Positions 9,856-18,600 of a DNA stretch of 64,000 nucleotides are shown here, one piece after another. The stretch is taken from the NCBI GenBank assembly GCA_958295845.1, contig OY282376.1:2927022-2991021 (forward strand), written 5' to 3'. A model generated the notes under the pieces. That model did not search any database. It was given only the letters and a program-made list of their open reading frames with translations, and was not told the origin of the DNA. The stretch is from Caldilineaceae bacterium (GTDB taxonomy: Bacteria > Chloroflexota > Anaerolineae > Caldilineales > Caldilineaceae). How positions within the stretch are numbered: the stretch's first letter is position 1; every line of letters begins with the position of its first letter. The position numbers and the translations under genes were made by a program.

Positions 9856-10373
9856 GAGTCTGCTCTGCGAGTTGGATCGACGTTCAATTCCGGCCGATCG
9901 GTGGTGTGAATGTCGGAACGAACGGGAGAAGCCGAGCCTTCGCGTAGGCGGGCGGATGTGTCCGAAGCACGGCTGAGGCCGAGCAGATAGGAGGTCGCGA
10001 CACTAACCACTACGAGGAATACGCCCAAATCGAAGATTACTGGTGTACCTAGTTTGAGATAGCCGAGGAGAGGCAGGTCCAGGCTCAACCACACACCTTT
10101 GAAGAAGGTTCCCTCCATCAATCCAACGATGCCGGCGCAGATGGCGACGGCCAGACCCAGGCCGATACTGCTGTTCAGGTAAGGTCCGATGGTACGCCTA
10201 ACTCTGACGTGGCCGCGGCTCAGGATCTGTAACTGGAAGGCGGCAGCAGCCATCAACCCAGCGATGAAGCCACCGCCAGGCAGGTTGTGGCCGCGGAAGA
10301 GCAGGTAGAAGGCCAGTAGCAACAGCACTGGCGTCAGTATGCGATTCAAGAGACGCAGATACAGTTCAGGCAT
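9852..10373 (-). CDS. mnhB: Na+/H+ antiporter subunit B
   Basis: 173-residue membrane subunit with four helices. The MnhB motif 'FRGHNLPGGGFIAGLMAAAAFQLQ' (about residues 27-50) and 'LGTPVIFDLGVFLVVVSVATSYL' (about 105-127) identify it clearly. The C-terminal ~40 residues are polar and variable. It lies 38 bases after mnhA and overlaps mnhC by four bases. Confidence 0.94.
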   Translation of the reverse strand: MPELYLRLLNRILTPVLLLLAFYLLFRGHNLPGGGFIAGLMAAAAFQLQILSRGHVRVRRTIGPYLNSSIGLGLAVAICAGIVGLMEGTFFKGVWLSLDLPLLGYLKLGTPVIFDLGVFLVVVSVATSYLLGLSRASDTSARLREGSASPVRSDIHTTDRPELNVDPTRRADS

Positions 10374-10411
10374 GAGGATTGTGGACGGATTTCATACGGC
10401 TTCCTTCGGCT

Positions 10412-12919
10412 CTAATCTGCCTCGACGGTCGATCCGGTTTTCGGCGCTTCTGCAACGTCTGTAGATTCGACCTGCTGGCTTTCTGCGGATTCTGACTGCG
10501 GTCGGAGCGATCTGGCCGTAGGCAGGTTGACACGCGGGGCGTTCAGTAAGGCGTAGCCACCCAAAGCCGCAAGGGCCAGAACGGTGATTTCGCCCATCGT
10601 GTCGAAGGCGCGGAAGTCGACCAGGATAACATTTACTACATTGGAACCGTGGCCGGCGGGCACGGCATTGTGGAGAAAGTATCCGCTGATGGACTGGGCG
10701 GACTGCAATTTCGCACTGGTGTTGAAGAGGACGAGAAAGAAGCCAAAGGCACCTGCTGCCAGGGCCACAAGCACATTGCGGGCCTGTTTCAGCCTTTGCA
10801 TGGGCGGTCGGGTATCCGGCGGGAGCTTAGTGAAAACGAGAACGAGTAGCACAACTGTCAGTACTTCGATAAGGAGCTGAGTTAGCGCCAGGTCAGGCGC
10901 GCTGAAGAAGACGTAGAAGAGGGTTACTGAAACACCGACAACGCCGAGGCTAATAATTGCGCCCAAGCTCGTTCTGACGCGGACAGTGACGTAGGCGGAC
11001 ACGACTGTCATGAGTATCAGAATGGTTTCGGGGGCACCGGGTAGGACGCTGGTGGCGGGGAGGAGATCGTTGGGCGCGACTTGGCGGAGGGCGACGGCAA
11101 CGGGAACAAAGGCCGCGAGCAGTACGATGGCCGCCTGTGAGGCCAGTGTATACCCCTGCGAGAAACGGGCCGTGATCTGCCCCAGCCCATAGATCCCGTC
11201 CAGGGTCTTCTGGAAAATCACGACGCCGCGCAGGTTTTCCGGCAGCTGGGCCAGGGTTCGGCGCAGGAAGGAACGGTTAAGGAAGAGCCAGACGCCGGCG
11301 GCAATGGCGAGCAGGCTTGTCAGCAGCACTGGTGTAAACCCGTGCCATAGGGCCGCGTGCTTGTGGACGGGCGCGCCCGATATCGAGGCAGCCGAGGAGG
11401 TCAGGAAAGTGTCGAGGGGCTTCAGGGCAAAGGGGGCAATCGTTCCCAAGGCCACGAGGGCAAGCGGCGCGGCGACGAAGGGGGCGGCAGGCGCATGATG
11501 CACTGTCGCCTGGGCAACCTGGGCGGCGTTGTCTTGACCTGAAGTGTCAGTTTCTGCGTTGGCACCCGGGCGCAAGAAGGCTTCCCACATGAGGGTCAGG
11601 CTGTAGGTTACGAAGAAGGCGCCGGCGACGGCTGCGGCGCCAAAGGCAATCCATCCGGCTAACGAACCGTGCCGTGCGGATTCAAAGAGTGATTCGAGCA
11701 GCGACTCCTTGGCTACGAACCCGAAGAGAGGCGGGATACCGGCCATGGACAGGGCGGCCAGCAGCGCAACGGCAGTGGTGACGGGGAGAGATTGTCTAAG
11801 GCCGGCGAGTCTTCGCAGGTCTCTGGTGCCGGTGGCGTGGTCCACGATTCCTGCCACCAGGAAGAGGGGGCCCTTGTAGAGCGCGTGGGCGAGGATTCCG
11901 ACGACGACGGCGAGGACGGCGGCCTCGCTGCGAAAGGCCAGCAGGGTGGTGAGGACGCCAAGCTGGCTGACGGTTGCGTAGGCGAGCAGGGCCTTCATGT
12001 CCCAGTGGCGGACGGCGGTGACGGCGCCCAAGAGCATGGTGATGCCGCCAAATGTGAGGAGCGCCCAAAGCCACATGGGATGGTCGCTGAGGGCGGGGTG
12101 CAGGCGGGCCAGGAGGTAGATGCCGGCCTTGACCATGGTGGCGGAGTGGAGGTAAGCGCTGGCGGGCGTTGGCGCGGCCATTGCTCCTGGCAACCACCAG
12201 TGGAAGGGAAACTGGGCGGATTTTGTGAATGCACCGAGAAGGACCAGGACCAGGATTGCGGGATAGAGTTCGAGTTCGGTCAGGCCGGGGCGGGTTACGA
12301 TTTCGCTGATGGTGTAGGTGCCGCTCTGCTGCCCCAACAGGATCATGCCCGCGATCAGGGCGAGGCCGCCGCCGGCTGTAACGATGAAGGCGTTGCGGGC
12401 GCCGCCGCGGGCGATGGCAGACTGGTGGGAGTAGCCGATGAGGAGATAGCTGGTAACGCTTGTCCCTTCCCAGAAGACGAAGAGGGTCAGCAGGTTGTCG
12501 GCCCAGACCAGTCCCAGCATCGAGGCCATGAAGGCGAAGAGAGAAAGGTAGAAGTAGCCCTGGCGTTCGTCGTCCTCGAGATAGTAATGGGTGTAGAGGG
12601 CGACGGCGGCGCCTACGCCGGAGATGACGAGGCCGAAGAGCAGGGAGAGGCCGTCGAGGCGGAATGAAAGTTCCAGGCCCAGGCTTTCGATCCATCGGTA
12701 CTGTTCGACAATGATGGCACCGTTCTGCAGAGCACTGGTGCTCCCGGCCTCTGTTCCGGCGGCGCCTCGCAGGAATGGGAGGGCGGCGGAGACCTGCCAG
12801 ACCGTGACTGCCAAGGGTGGCAATGCCGCCAGCCAACCTGCCCAAGGGCGCTTGTGCGGGCGGATCCAGTAAAGGATGACGCCGCTGATAATAATGAGCG
12901 AAATGGATGCCGCTAACAT
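10412..12919 (-). CDS. mnhA: Na+/H+ antiporter subunit A (NuoL-like plus MbhD/E-type C-terminus)
   Basis: This is the largest subunit (835 residues) and first gene of the antiporter unit. The N-terminal ~480 residues are NuoL-like: 'LSFRLDGLSLLFGLVISGVG', 'WEGTSVTSYLLIGY' with the conserved Glu, and 'FTKSAQFPFHWWLPGAMAAPTPASAYLHSATMVKAG', a classical proton-antiporter motif. The C-terminal ~230 residues carry the DUF4040/MbhD-like and MbhE-like helices ('APDLALTQLLIEVLTVVLLVLVF', 'NVILVDFRAFDTMGEITVLA'), as in typical fused MnhA proteins. Together A-G exchange cytoplasmic Na+ (or K+) for external H+, giving alkali and salt tolerance. No good ribosome site is seen before the ATG. Confidence 0.95.
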   Translation of the reverse strand: MLAASISLIIISGVILYWIRPHKRPWAGWLAALPPLAVTVWQVSAALPFLRGAAGTEAGSTSALQNGAIIVEQYRWIESLGLELSFRLDGLSLLFGLVISGVGAAVALYTHYYLEDDERQGYFYLSLFAFMASMLGLVWADNLLTLFVFWEGTSVTSYLLIGYSHQSAIARGGARNAFIVTAGGGLALIAGMILLGQQSGTYTISEIVTRPGLTELELYPAILVLVLLGAFTKSAQFPFHWWLPGAMAAPTPASAYLHSATMVKAGIYLLARLHPALSDHPMWLWALLTFGGITMLLGAVTAVRHWDMKALLAYATVSQLGVLTTLLAFRSEAAVLAVVVGILAHALYKGPLFLVAGIVDHATGTRDLRRLAGLRQSLPVTTAVALLAALSMAGIPPLFGFVAKESLLESLFESARHGSLAGWIAFGAAAVAGAFFVTYSLTLMWEAFLRPGANAETDTSGQDNAAQVAQATVHHAPAAPFVAAPLALVALGTIAPFALKPLDTFLTSSAASISGAPVHKHAALWHGFTPVLLTSLLAIAAGVWLFLNRSFLRRTLAQLPENLRGVVIFQKTLDGIYGLGQITARFSQGYTLASQAAIVLLAAFVPVAVALRQVAPNDLLPATSVLPGAPETILILMTVVSAYVTVRVRTSLGAIISLGVVGVSVTLFYVFFSAPDLALTQLLIEVLTVVLLVLVFTKLPPDTRPPMQRLKQARNVLVALAAGAFGFFLVLFNTSAKLQSAQSISGYFLHNAVPAGHGSNVVNVILVDFRAFDTMGEITVLALAALGGYALLNAPRVNLPTARSLRPQSESAESQQVESTDVAEAPKTGSTVEAD

Positions 12920-13721
12920 TACTGCTTCTTAGATTTGGTGGCCTGAGTGCTCTATCAGTACTCAGCTAGCTAGTCGAAAATCGGATGACCGGCCAAGACA
13001 AAATCACTTGTCTTGTTACCCGGTTGCGTTTCCAAGCCTGGGACGAATGCGAACAGGCTTATCCCCTAATCCTTTCCCACGATTCGCAGCGAAAAGAGTC
13101 GACCCGAAGCCATGCCTCAGTGTGGGTGCGCTTGGGACCTGTCGTAAGGTTGCGATCAGAATCGCCGGTAGTTTTGGGGGTTGTGAAAGAGGTGGAAACG
13201 GCAGGCCGACTGAGGTTGCACTCTGGAGAGATTTGCATTGGCGCGGGCAGAAAACAGGTGCCTGCCATCGATAAATTTGGTTCTTGCCTGAATACTGATG
13301 AGAATGATTTTCGCTTATCTTTTACCACAGTTGCAGCAGCAAACCTAACTTCGGCATCCGGTTTGGCGAGGTCAGGAATAGAAGAAATCGCATTACGTAG
13401 GCGGGATTACTGTGCCAGGTTTCGGATTCCGCCATCTTGAAGGCGACGCCCGACACATGGAACCAGGTTCTTGGGCGGCATGTCAGAGCAGCAGAAGGCA
13501 AACGAGAGGTGGGAGGCTGTCGCGAAGAGAGCTGCGACGGGGCAGGTAGGGACCCTAGCAACCGTCGTTACAGGGTCCAATCTCCGACTATTTTATCAAG
13601 CGCTAGAGCCTGCTGAAATCAGGGGAACTGGGCAGCGTCCACTGCAAGTTTGTGGAAGCCAGATTCAGTCGATGCATGGGGATGATGGGGCGATCGGCGG
13701 CAGTCTTGACGAGACTTGGGA
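12920..13721. other. About 800-base gap with no convincing gene
   Basis: Short open frames exist on both strands (for example 12985-13440 plus and 13471-13725 plus), but none has a good ribosome site or recognisable protein character. Near the mnhA end is a weak inverted repeat (CTGAGT/ACTCAG). At 13299-13313 lies a Fur-like 7-1-7 sequence. Nothing resembling a tRNA or a known structured RNA was recognised. Confidence 0.6.
13299..13313. promoter_or_regulatory. Possible Fur-type (7-1-7) operator
   Basis: TGAGAATGATTTTCG matches the 7-1-7 Fur-family consensus TGATAAT-N-ATTATCA at most positions (mismatches at the fourth base of each arm or its end). It lies about 380 bases upstream of mnhA and about 400 bases beyond yccF, so no iron gene is directly downstream. 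It may be a chance match or serve an unannotated transcript. Confidence 0.25.
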
Positions 13722-14090
13722 TTAACGCAGGTCTCTTCCGAAGGGGAAGAGGGCGAGCGGAATCAGTTTTATGTGTTGCTTGGCGAAGGGAATGCCAACT
13801 ACGGTGACGGTGAGTATCAGTGCCGAGATCAGGTGGGCGAGGGCGATCTCCCAGCCGAAGAGGACCAGCCAGACCAGGTTAAAGATGACGCGAAGAGGAC
13901 TGTTGGCGTGTTGCCCTTCGACTACTTCTTTACCAAACGGGGCGAGGGTCGCGAAACCGAACTTGATGGACTGCATTCCGAAAGGGATGCCGACGACCGT
14001 GATGCAGAGGAGCAGTCCCCCGATCATGTAGCCGAGAGCGGCGATCAGACCGCCGAAGATAAGCCAGATGACGTTTCCGAGAATACTCAT
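13722..14090 (-). CDS. YccF-family inner-membrane protein
   Basis: A 122-residue protein consisting of two copies of the YccF domain: 'VIWLIFGGLIAALGYMIGGLLLCITVVGIPFGMQSIKF' followed by 'VIFNLVWLVLFGWEIALAHLISALILTVTVVGIPFAKQHIKL'. Each copy has two helices and the signature TVVGIPF(G/A)xQ. Molecular function is unknown. GAGGA lies seven bases before the ATG. It stands alone, with no operon partner. Confidence 0.88.
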   Translation of the reverse strand: MSILGNVIWLIFGGLIAALGYMIGGLLLCITVVGIPFGMQSIKFGFATLAPFGKEVVEGQHANSPLRVIFNLVWLVLFGWEIALAHLISALILTVTVVGIPFAKQHIKLIPLALFPFGRDLR

Positions 14091-14706
14091 GTTTGTTCCT
14101 CAAACAGGTCGATTAGCAAAGGTCCGCTTTTCTAAGTGCACACTGCCCAACTCTATAACATAGTACGCAGTTCTGGCCGGGAGGTTTCTGCGACTGGCAA
14201 GCCTTGGGGGGTAGTGACAGGTCGTGATCCGGCGTCTTGAACAATCGTTGGCGAGCAGGATGACTGTGGCGTTGGCGCGGCGACGCCAGGTGGACAGCCA
14301 GCGCTAGGGAACTGAGAAAGTGGGACTCGAGGCCTGCGGCGTGCGAGGGACGTTACGGCGGGAACACTCTCGCACACGTAAGGCGGCTTGCGGCCGACCG
14401 CCCGGAATGGAGGGCTTCGATGCGGAGGGCCCGATTGTAGAGTTCATGGTTACAAAGGAGAAGAGTGGCTGTTGTTGGGCCCCGAATTTGCTATTTGGCG
14501 GGTGATCATGGGCTGACTGTGGATGTTTCAAAGGAAAATGTGTATTGAGCAGTACAAAAGTGGGACAAAAAGGCCCAAAAACGGTTGACGTTGGGCGATT
14601 TTCTGCTATACTCGAAGTTAGTGATCAATGGTGAAAGGGCGCGTTCTGTATGGGCATTTGTCTTTCATGCGCGGCCCCATGAGCCCGCCTTGTGGGAGGA
14701 CTCCAA
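14091..14706. other. Long intergenic region between yccF and the DUF1540-like gene
   Basis: No supported gene lies in most of this ~600-base stretch. The only clear signal is the promoter at 14585-14612. The middle (about 14330-14430) is G+C-rich with several short inverted repeats but no recognisable RNA family. Confidence 0.5.
14585..14612 (+). promoter_or_regulatory. Strong sigma-70-type promoter of the DUF1540-like gene
   Basis: TTGACG (14585-14590), 16-base spacer, TATACT (14607-14612). This is close to consensus and is the best-matching promoter in the window. Predicted leader is about 88 bases before the ATG at 14707. Confidence 0.65.
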
Positions 14707-15015
14707 ATGAGCCGGGTGCGCTGCCCGCAGAAGCGCTGTAGTTTCTGGTTAAATGGATGGTGTGACGCCGATGAAATCGAGTTGGATGCGGCAACACTTT
14801 CGTGCATGACTTTCGATGAAGTCGAGGATGCAGACGTCCTGGAAGGCTCAGGCTCAGCCAGCGACAGTGGCGGGGATGAGTTTGAGTGGCTGGATGATGA
14901 ATCGATTTTCGAAGACGACTTGGATGAGAGTCTGTATGGTGTGGATGACGGCGATCCGGAACTCGAAGATGAAGAGGACGACCCGCAGGAAGAAGAAGAT
15001 TCCTGGCCTCTCTGA
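14707..15015 (+). CDS. DUF1540-like four-cysteine protein with a long acidic tail
   Basis: Residues 1-37 match the DUF1540 pattern: C6, C11, C19 and C33 with 'CDADEIEL' (family C-x-A-x-x-I-x-V) and 'CMTFDE' (family C-x-T-F). This suggests a small metal-binding knuckle. Residues 38-102 are almost entirely Asp, Glu, Ser and Gly, with predicted charge strongly negative and no ordered domain expected. The start is the ATG at 14707, which has GGGAGGA five bases upstream; the frame also opens at a GTG at 14692, but that would include the ribosome site. A near-consensus promoter implies high expression. Function is unknown. A plus-strand gene with a 73-residue product follows. Confidence 0.7.
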   Translation: MSRVRCPQKRCSFWLNGWCDADEIELDAATLSCMTFDEVEDADVLEGSGSASDSGGDEFEWLDDESIFEDDLDESLYGVDDGDPELEDEEDDPQEEEDSWPL

Positions 15016-15322
15016 TGTTCGGGAGAGGGAGCATCGAGTATGGGATGACATTTCAGGAAGTTCGACTCTGGGGAGACGGCGGTTAGGCGTTGTCTTCGCT
15101 CTAACTGTTCGATCAGGTCAAATCTTTGTTGGCGTGACAGAATAGTATAGCTGATTTTGCGGCGGCAGTTTGTACGACGACATTGTGCCGCGAATACCAA
15201 TTTGCATCGTGTTCGCGATTGTGCTATTCTCAGAACGGGTATGGACAACTGAACATTTATCGAGTATACTCAGTTGTATCATTTCGGATTTATCAGGCAT
15301 TCATTTGGGAAGGAGAGCAGCC
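15016..15322. other. Intergenic region with promoter of the 73-residue gene
   Basis: No gene is supported in these ~300 bases. They hold the promoter at 15242-15270; upstream of it there is only unremarkable sequence. Confidence 0.5.
15242..15270 (+). promoter_or_regulatory. Promoter of the small membrane-peptide gene
   Basis: TGGACA (15242-15247), 17-base spacer, TATACT (15265-15270). Start of transcription would be near 15277, about 46 bases before the ATG at 15323. Confidence 0.55.
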
Positions 15323-15544
15323 ATGACTTATGAAGCCGCTTTTCCACGATTTTCGCCACGGAAGAGCAGGAGCCGCTCGAGCAAGCAGTTGCCGGTGAGG
15401 TCCCGGTTGATGTTGCCAGTAAAGTGGCAGCCATCTCAGATCCTTGGGCAGAAGTACAGTGCCAGATTTTTCCTGGCGATGGCTGTTAGCATCGTAAGCT
15501 CAATCAGTTTTCTGTGGGTCCTGCTTCTGGCAATCGGTGGTTAA
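15323..15544 (+). CDS. Small hypothetical single-pass membrane protein (73 aa)
   Basis: A 73-residue product with a basic N-terminal half ('RFSPRKSRSRSSKQLPVRSR') and one C-terminal helix (about residues 50-72, 'FFLAMAVSIVSSISFLWVLL'). The ATG at 15323 has AAGGAGAG about six bases upstream; the frame opens further back, but only this start has a ribosome site. Its own promoter upstream and a strong terminator 90 bases downstream mark it as a discrete gene. No family was recognised. The short helix with a basic tail could suit a membrane regulatory peptide, but that is conjecture. Confidence 0.6.
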   Translation: MTYEAAFPRFSPRKSRSRSSKQLPVRSRLMLPVKWQPSQILGQKYSARFFLAMAVSIVSSISFLWVLLLAIGG

Positions 15545-15633
15545 GGAGTTCAGAGGACGGTCGTAAGAGGACCTTGTTCTCGCTGGAAGGAAAAAGCCAG
15601 AGCGAGACAGGCAAATCAGAGTTAGTCTTGTTG

Positions 15634-15670
15634 CCCCTGACGTCTGTTTGGACGTCAGGGGATTTTTTTT
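15634..15670 (+). terminator. Rho-independent terminator
   Basis: Perfect 11-bp stem CCCCTGACGTC / GACGTCAGGGG around loop TGTTTG, followed by A and eight T residues. It ends the small-protein transcript just before the convergent DUF4399 gene (stop at 15693). Confidence 0.9.
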
Positions 15671-15692
15671 GTGGGGCAAACAGGCCTATGTG

Positions 15693-18600
15693 CTACTCAT
15701 CCGTTTTCATGGACAGAAGGTAGGCGACGACGGCGTTCAGCTCATCTTCGGTCAGGAGCTCGCCGTAGTTTTCTGGCATCACCTGGAGGCACTGTCCGAG
15801 GGGACATTCTTCGACGATAAATGCGCTGGGCTCGATTATCGCCTCCCGAAGGTACTCCTCGGCGGTATAGCCTTCGCGCCGGGTGCCAGCAATGTTGCCC
15901 AGGTTTGTCTGATCAGGGCCAAGCATGGCGGCGTCAACTTCGGGGAGTCCGGTTGTAATGTGGCAACTGTTGCAGCCGGTCCTTGTCATGGCCTCGACGG
16001 CGAGGTCTATTGTTTCCTGTGCAAGCTGATCGGAATCGGACGTTTCCGGCTGTGTTGCCTGGGCCTCTGCGACTGTGACTGTGATTGTGTCGCGGTACTG
16101 GTCACCTTCGAGGGCAGTGTGGAGGCCGTCGGCGAACTGGAGGCGCAGGGTGTGCTCGCCGGGTTCGAGTTCGAGGGTGACGCTCGTCTGGCCCTGGCCG
16201 TAGTGGAGGTGCTGTTCGTCGGTGGGGATGACCTCGCCGGCAGGCGTGAATTCGGTGTCGACGAGGATATGAAAGTGTCCGGCGCCTTCGCTGACTTCGC
16301 CGGAGGGCTCGACGATGAGGCCGGTGGCGGCCATCGCGACTTCGAAAGGAGAAGTGACGGTTGCGCCGTCGGCAGGTTGTTCAAAGTGCACTGACGGCGT
16401 CTCGTCGCCGGCTTCGACGATGACGGTGATGGTGTCGCGGTACTGGTCGCCTTCCAGGGCGGTGTGGACACCGTCGGCGAATTGGAGACGGAGTGTGTGC
16501 TCGCCGGGCTCGAGTTCGAGCGAGACGGTTGTCTGGCCCTGGCCGAAGTGGAGATGCTGGTCGTCGGTGGGGATGATCTCCCCGGCAGGCGTGAAATCGG
16601 TATCGACGAGGATATGGAAGTGTCCGGCGCCTTCGTTAATCTCTCCGGAGGGCTCGACCACAACGCCGGCGGAACCCATCACGACCTCAAATGGAGAGGA
16701 TACGGTTGCGCCGTCGGCGGGCAACTCGAAGCCTACAGATGGTGATACCGGGCCGGCTTCGACGTTAACGGTGATGGTGTCGCGGTATTGTTCACCCTCC
16801 AACGCGATGTGGGCTCCGTCGGCGAACTGCAGGCGCAGCGTGTGCTCGCCTGGTTCAAGTTCAACGTAGACTGTCTGCTGGCCTTTACCGTAGTGGAGAT
16901 GCTGCTCGTCGGTAGGGATGACCTGTCCGGTGGGGACGAAGTCGGTATCGACGAGGATGTGGAAGTGCCCGGCGCCCTCGTTTATCTCGCCGGAGGGTTC
17001 GACGACGAGGCCGGCGGCGGCCATGACGACTTTGAATTCTGAAGAGACTGTTGCGCCGTCGGCGGGCTGTTCGAAGCCAACTGAAGGGGCTACGTCGCCC
17101 TCTTCAACAGTGACGGTGATGGTATCGCGATACTGGTCGCCTTCGAGGGCTGTGTGGAGGCCGTCGGCGAACTGGAGCCGCAGCGTGTGCTGACCGGGCT
17201 CAAGTTCGAGGATGGCTGTTGTCTGGCCCTGGCCGTAGTGGAGGTGCTGATCGTCGGTAGGGATGATCTCCCCGGCAGGGGTGAAGTCTGTATTGACGAG
17301 GATATGGAAGTGTCCGGCGCCTTCGTTAATTTCGCCGGAGGGCTCGACCACAACGCCGGCGGAACCCATCACGACCTCAAAAGGAGAGGATACGGTTGCG
17401 ACGGTTGCGCCGGCGGCGGGCAACTCGAAGCCTACAGATGGTGATACCGGGCCGGCTTCAACGTTAACGGTGATGGTGTCGCGGTATTGATCACCCTCCA
17501 ACGCGATGTGGGCTCCGTCGGCGAACTGCAGGCGCAGCGTGTGCTCGCCTGGTTCAAGTTCAACGTAGACTGTCTGCTGGCCCTTACCGTAGTGGAGATG
17601 CTGCTCGTCGGTGGGGATGACCTGTCCGGTGGGGACGAAGTCGGTGTCGACGAGGATGTGGAAGTGCCCGGCGCCTTCGTTTATTTCGCCGGAGGGTTCG
17701 ACTACGAGGCCGGCGGCCGCCATGACGACTTTGAATTTTGAAGAGACTGTTGCGCCGTCGGCGGGCTGTTCAAAGCCAACTGCCGGGGTTTCGTCACCCT
17801 CTTCAACAGTGACGGTGATGGTATCGCGGTACTGTTCGCCTTCGAGGGCGGTGTGGAGGCCGTCGGCGAACTGGAGGCGCAGGGTGTGCTCGCCGGGCTC
17901 GAGTTCAAGTGAAACGGCGGTCTGGCCCTGGCCGTAGTGGAGGTTCTGTTCATCGGTAGGGATGATTTCTCCGGCGGTAACGAAGTCGGTATTGACGAGG
18001 ATGTGGAAGTGTCCGGCGCCTTCGTTGACTTCGCCGGACGGTTCGACGACGAGCCCGGTTGCGGTCATCACGACTTCGAAGGGTGACGAGACGATCGTGC
18101 CGTCGAGAGGATCAAAGAAGGCGGCCGATTGGTCGGCGGCGTCTTCTTCCACGAAGACAATGATCGTGTCGCGGTATTCCTCGCCTTCGAGTGCTTTGTG
18201 AAGGCCGTCGGCGAATTGCAGGTGCAGGACGTGTTCACCGGGGGTCAGCGTCAGTTCGACTTCAAGAGAGGCGTCGCCAAAGTGGAGGTGCTGTTCGTCG
18301 GTTGGGATGGTCTCGCCGGCTGGAATGAAATCGGTATCGACGAGAATGTGCATGTGACCAGATCCGGGAAGAACTTCTCCCGAAGGGTCAACCGAAACGC
18401 CGACTGCACCCATTTTCACGACGAAAGTGGGTGGTACGATGGCGTTTGTTGTTGGCTGGCGGAAGAAGACGTCAGGCGGATCAGTTTCCTCCTGCACCTC
18501 TTCTTCCTGGGACGGCGATTCGGCGTCTGCTTCCTCTTCAGCCTCTGGCTGCGATTCGGCCGCCTGTTCGGCTTCGGCGTCGGCAGCGGCCAGGGTCGCT

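Noticed and set aside
11792..12667. Long plus-strand frame (291 codons) opposite mnhA
   Set aside because: Antisense shadow of an unmistakable NuoL-like gene; Gly/Glu-rich composition is caused by the GC-rich complementary strand.
12985..13725. Short open frames (12985-13440, 13471-13725 plus; 13059-13328, 13322-13561 minus)
   Set aside because: No ribosome sites, no family motif, and protein composition unlike a folded domain. The first residues of 13484-13725 look mildly protein-like but not enough to call.
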